DNA from: an uncultured bacterium
GTDB lineage: Bacteria; Planctomycetota; UBA1135; GCA-002686595
Length of the DNA: 6,362 nt
Assembly (NCBI GenBank): GCA_902826945.1
Contig: CADEGS010000093.1
Location: forward strand, 9,428-15,789
Direction: 5' to 3'
A program made the translations under genes and the position numbers. Under the pieces are notes generated by a model. It saw only the letters and a program-made list of their open reading frames with translations. It was not told the DNA's origin and did no database searches. Positions 6,001 to 6,362 of this stretch are shown here, piece after piece; position 1 is the stretch's first letter; the number at the start of each line of letters is the position of its first letter.

Positions 6001-6362
6001 CGCGCGCGACGTCCTGGCCGAGGCCACGGCGGCGATGGAGGACGTGCTCGGCCCCGAGCACCCCGACACGCTGTGGGCCCTGGGAGCGCTGGCCGGCGTC
6101 CGCCGCGGCCTCGGTGACCGGCCGGGCCACGACGCGCTGGCCGAGCGGCTGCGCGCCGCGCACCTCGCGCGCGCGGGCCGCGAGGACGCGGACGAGGGCG
6201 CGCTGCGCAGGGCCGCGACGTGCCTGCTCGACCTCGAGGGACCGGAGGACGCGGCCCGCGCGCTCGCGCTCGCCGAGCGTCTCTCGCGGCGCGCCGGCGG
6301 CAGCCTCGCGGGCGACCAGGAGCTCCTCGCGCGCTGCCTCGCGGCCACCGGCGCGCGCGACG
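3020..6362 (+). CDS. Membrane serine/threonine protein kinase with 42-residue TPR array, 3' end outside window
   Basis: At least 1114 codons are open to the window edge, so the C-terminus is missing. The kinase domain spans about residues 25-310. It has the glycine loop GEGGMG (32-37), VALK with Lys55, helix-C Glu73, catalytic HRDLKPSN (146-153), DFG (167-169), and GTPEYMSPEQ (191-200) closing the activation segment. All key residues are present, so it should be active. The segment LDWIVLRAMEKDPARRY near the domain end is typical of TPR-linked bacterial kinases. One membrane helix (about 343-365) follows basic RRHR, suggesting the kinase faces the cytoplasm and the rest lies outside. A charged Ala/Glu/Arg stretch (368-426) looks coiled-coil, then TPRs of kinesin-light-chain type run from 470. 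Its ligand and substrates are unknown. The start is firm: an in-frame TGA lies 23 codons upstream with no other start codon between. Shine-Dalgarno is poor. Confidence 0.95.
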   Translation, partial: MPDETLPGPATTAAAGADDAAIGPYRLVQKLGEGGMGVVWLAEQERPIRRQVALKVIKLGTDTGQVIARFEAERQTLAVMDHPGIARVLDAGATPQGRPYFVMELVRGVPITDHCDRARLDTRARIELFEQVCAAVQHAHQKGIIHRDLKPSNVLVTGDPPRPKVIDFGIAKATEGRGEEALLTLEAQVLGTPEYMSPEQAAGRAVDTRSDVYSLGVLLYELLTGTRPFDLRPLWSEGIVAVLRHLEHADPERPSTRAGTRSDVSTAAARARRTDPHQLARQMRGELDWIVLRAMEKDPARRYESASALGADLRRYLEHRPVEAGPPGVVYLATKLARRHRVALAAAAAVGMALVGGVAALAWSLRRVSEERNEAMAAREAERDAKLEVGRALDAERAANDANERLLVEAEEARKSAEDQRDEAQEVTDFLVDMFRAARPDEQGYDARVGTLLRQAESKLERELVERPVVRARLAYTLGAAYLAMGDYQGSVRLLERAADLRGDTRGEDDPGTIYVKADLAVAMWREGRYREAEAMLLDLVERSVRVNGALSAETLRVRGNLTMVVNSLGRRDEAVRLYLELLADCRAVLGEDHANTLNVLNNLVNIYIEVRDMPAAERLLSDALEGRDWSGREDDPLYLGLLGLQARVERLRGRHERAEDLSLRVLAGYERYYGPDHPKTIDARLDLADFLRQRARFDDSDLLYRQALAKAEEVLGEESPRTLDARRAHGVLLMERGDAAAAQPLFEQLVATYVRALGERHPKTLDAVNLLAVVHYEQAHYAEAEAAWREQLAALVEERGEGHRDTIVPLVNLAMVASDLGALDEAEAYYEEGLRLCAAAYGPENDWTLDIQNNLALLLYRQGRHERSAEISRAVIEARTRLLGPTHPDTLGTKLNLAGCLIDAGRLDEAEELLDATYRASLAVSGPRHPQVLNVLQSWAVVAWKRGALDLAWERITLCAETRAGVLGPRHDKTLESRATQGAIARDRGELERARDVLAEATAAMEDVLGPEHPDTLWALGALAGVRRGLGDRPGHDALAERLRAAHLARAGREDADEGALRRAATCLLDLEGPEDAARALALAERLSRRAGGSLAGDQELLARCLAATGARD
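4427..6190 (+). repeat. 14 in-phase 126-bp units encoding 42-residue TPRs
   Basis: Inside the kinase gene, unit starts fall at 4427, 4553, 4679, 4805, 4931, 5057, 5183, 5309, 5435, 5561, 5687, 5813, 5939 and 6065, exactly 126 bases apart. The units share a pattern of Thr-Leu start, an NLA-like helix A core, Gly near position 17, Ala-Glu near 23-24, and a Gly-x-x-His-Pro end. The DNA is diverged between units, so this is an old protein repeat rather than a recent DNA duplication. Units 4 and 5 match least well, and a degenerate fifteenth unit appears to start at 6191. Confidence 0.85.

Noticed and set aside
2165..6163. Minus-strand open frame of 1332 codons antisense to the kinase gene
   Set aside because: It is Arg/Ala/Val/Leu/Gln-rich with no recognisable domain and lies opposite a clearly real kinase-TPR gene. 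Long antisense frames are expected when GC-rich codons lack stops on the opposite strand.

Overview
The window is very GC-rich bacterial DNA, well above two-thirds G+C by eye. It looks like an ordinary chromosomal accessory or stress neighbourhood. The best taxonomic hint is the large right-hand gene, a membrane serine/threonine kinase with a long series of 42-residue tetratricopeptide repeats. This architecture is especially expanded in Planctomycetota and also occurs in Acidobacteriota, Gemmatimonadota and myxobacteria. A high-GC planctomycete is my first guess, but the assignment rests on one gene family and is tentative.

Left part, minus strand. Three monocistronic-looking genes are read leftward, in transcription order: a DUF5655 protein with a Cys/His zinc-ribbon-like N-terminus (1769 to 1350), an unrecognised protein with a dense His/Cys cluster (1186 to 668), and a thioredoxin-type arsenate reductase ArsC (463 to 17). 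The gaps of 163 and 204 bases argue against tight translational coupling. The arsC gene and the unrecognised gene each have a near-perfect Shine-Dalgarno sequence that fixes the start. No arsR, arsenite pump or other arsenic gene is visible, so ArsC stands alone here unless its partners lie left of position 1.

Middle. A 379-base divergent gap (1770-2148) has no credible gene. It holds strong GC hairpins and one AT-rich island that may carry promoters. Rightward from it run a 52-residue double-membrane-segment protein resembling DUF3309 (2149-2307) and a ferritin-like four-helix-bundle protein of the DUF2383/PA2169 type (2423-2860). Families like these often appear among general stress genes.

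Right part, plus strand. From 3020 to the window edge runs one open frame of at least 1114 codons: a complete, apparently catalytically competent kinase domain, a single membrane helix, a charged coiled-coil-like stretch, and 14 tandem 42-residue TPR units in perfect 126-bp register. The gene is cut by the window end. Very long open frames in other registers over this gene are composition artefacts.

I see no mobile element, CRISPR array, tRNA, rRNA or clearly new multigene system. The items most worth a second look are the unrecognised His/Cys-cluster protein, the unusually regular TPR array, and the stem-loops in the gaps.
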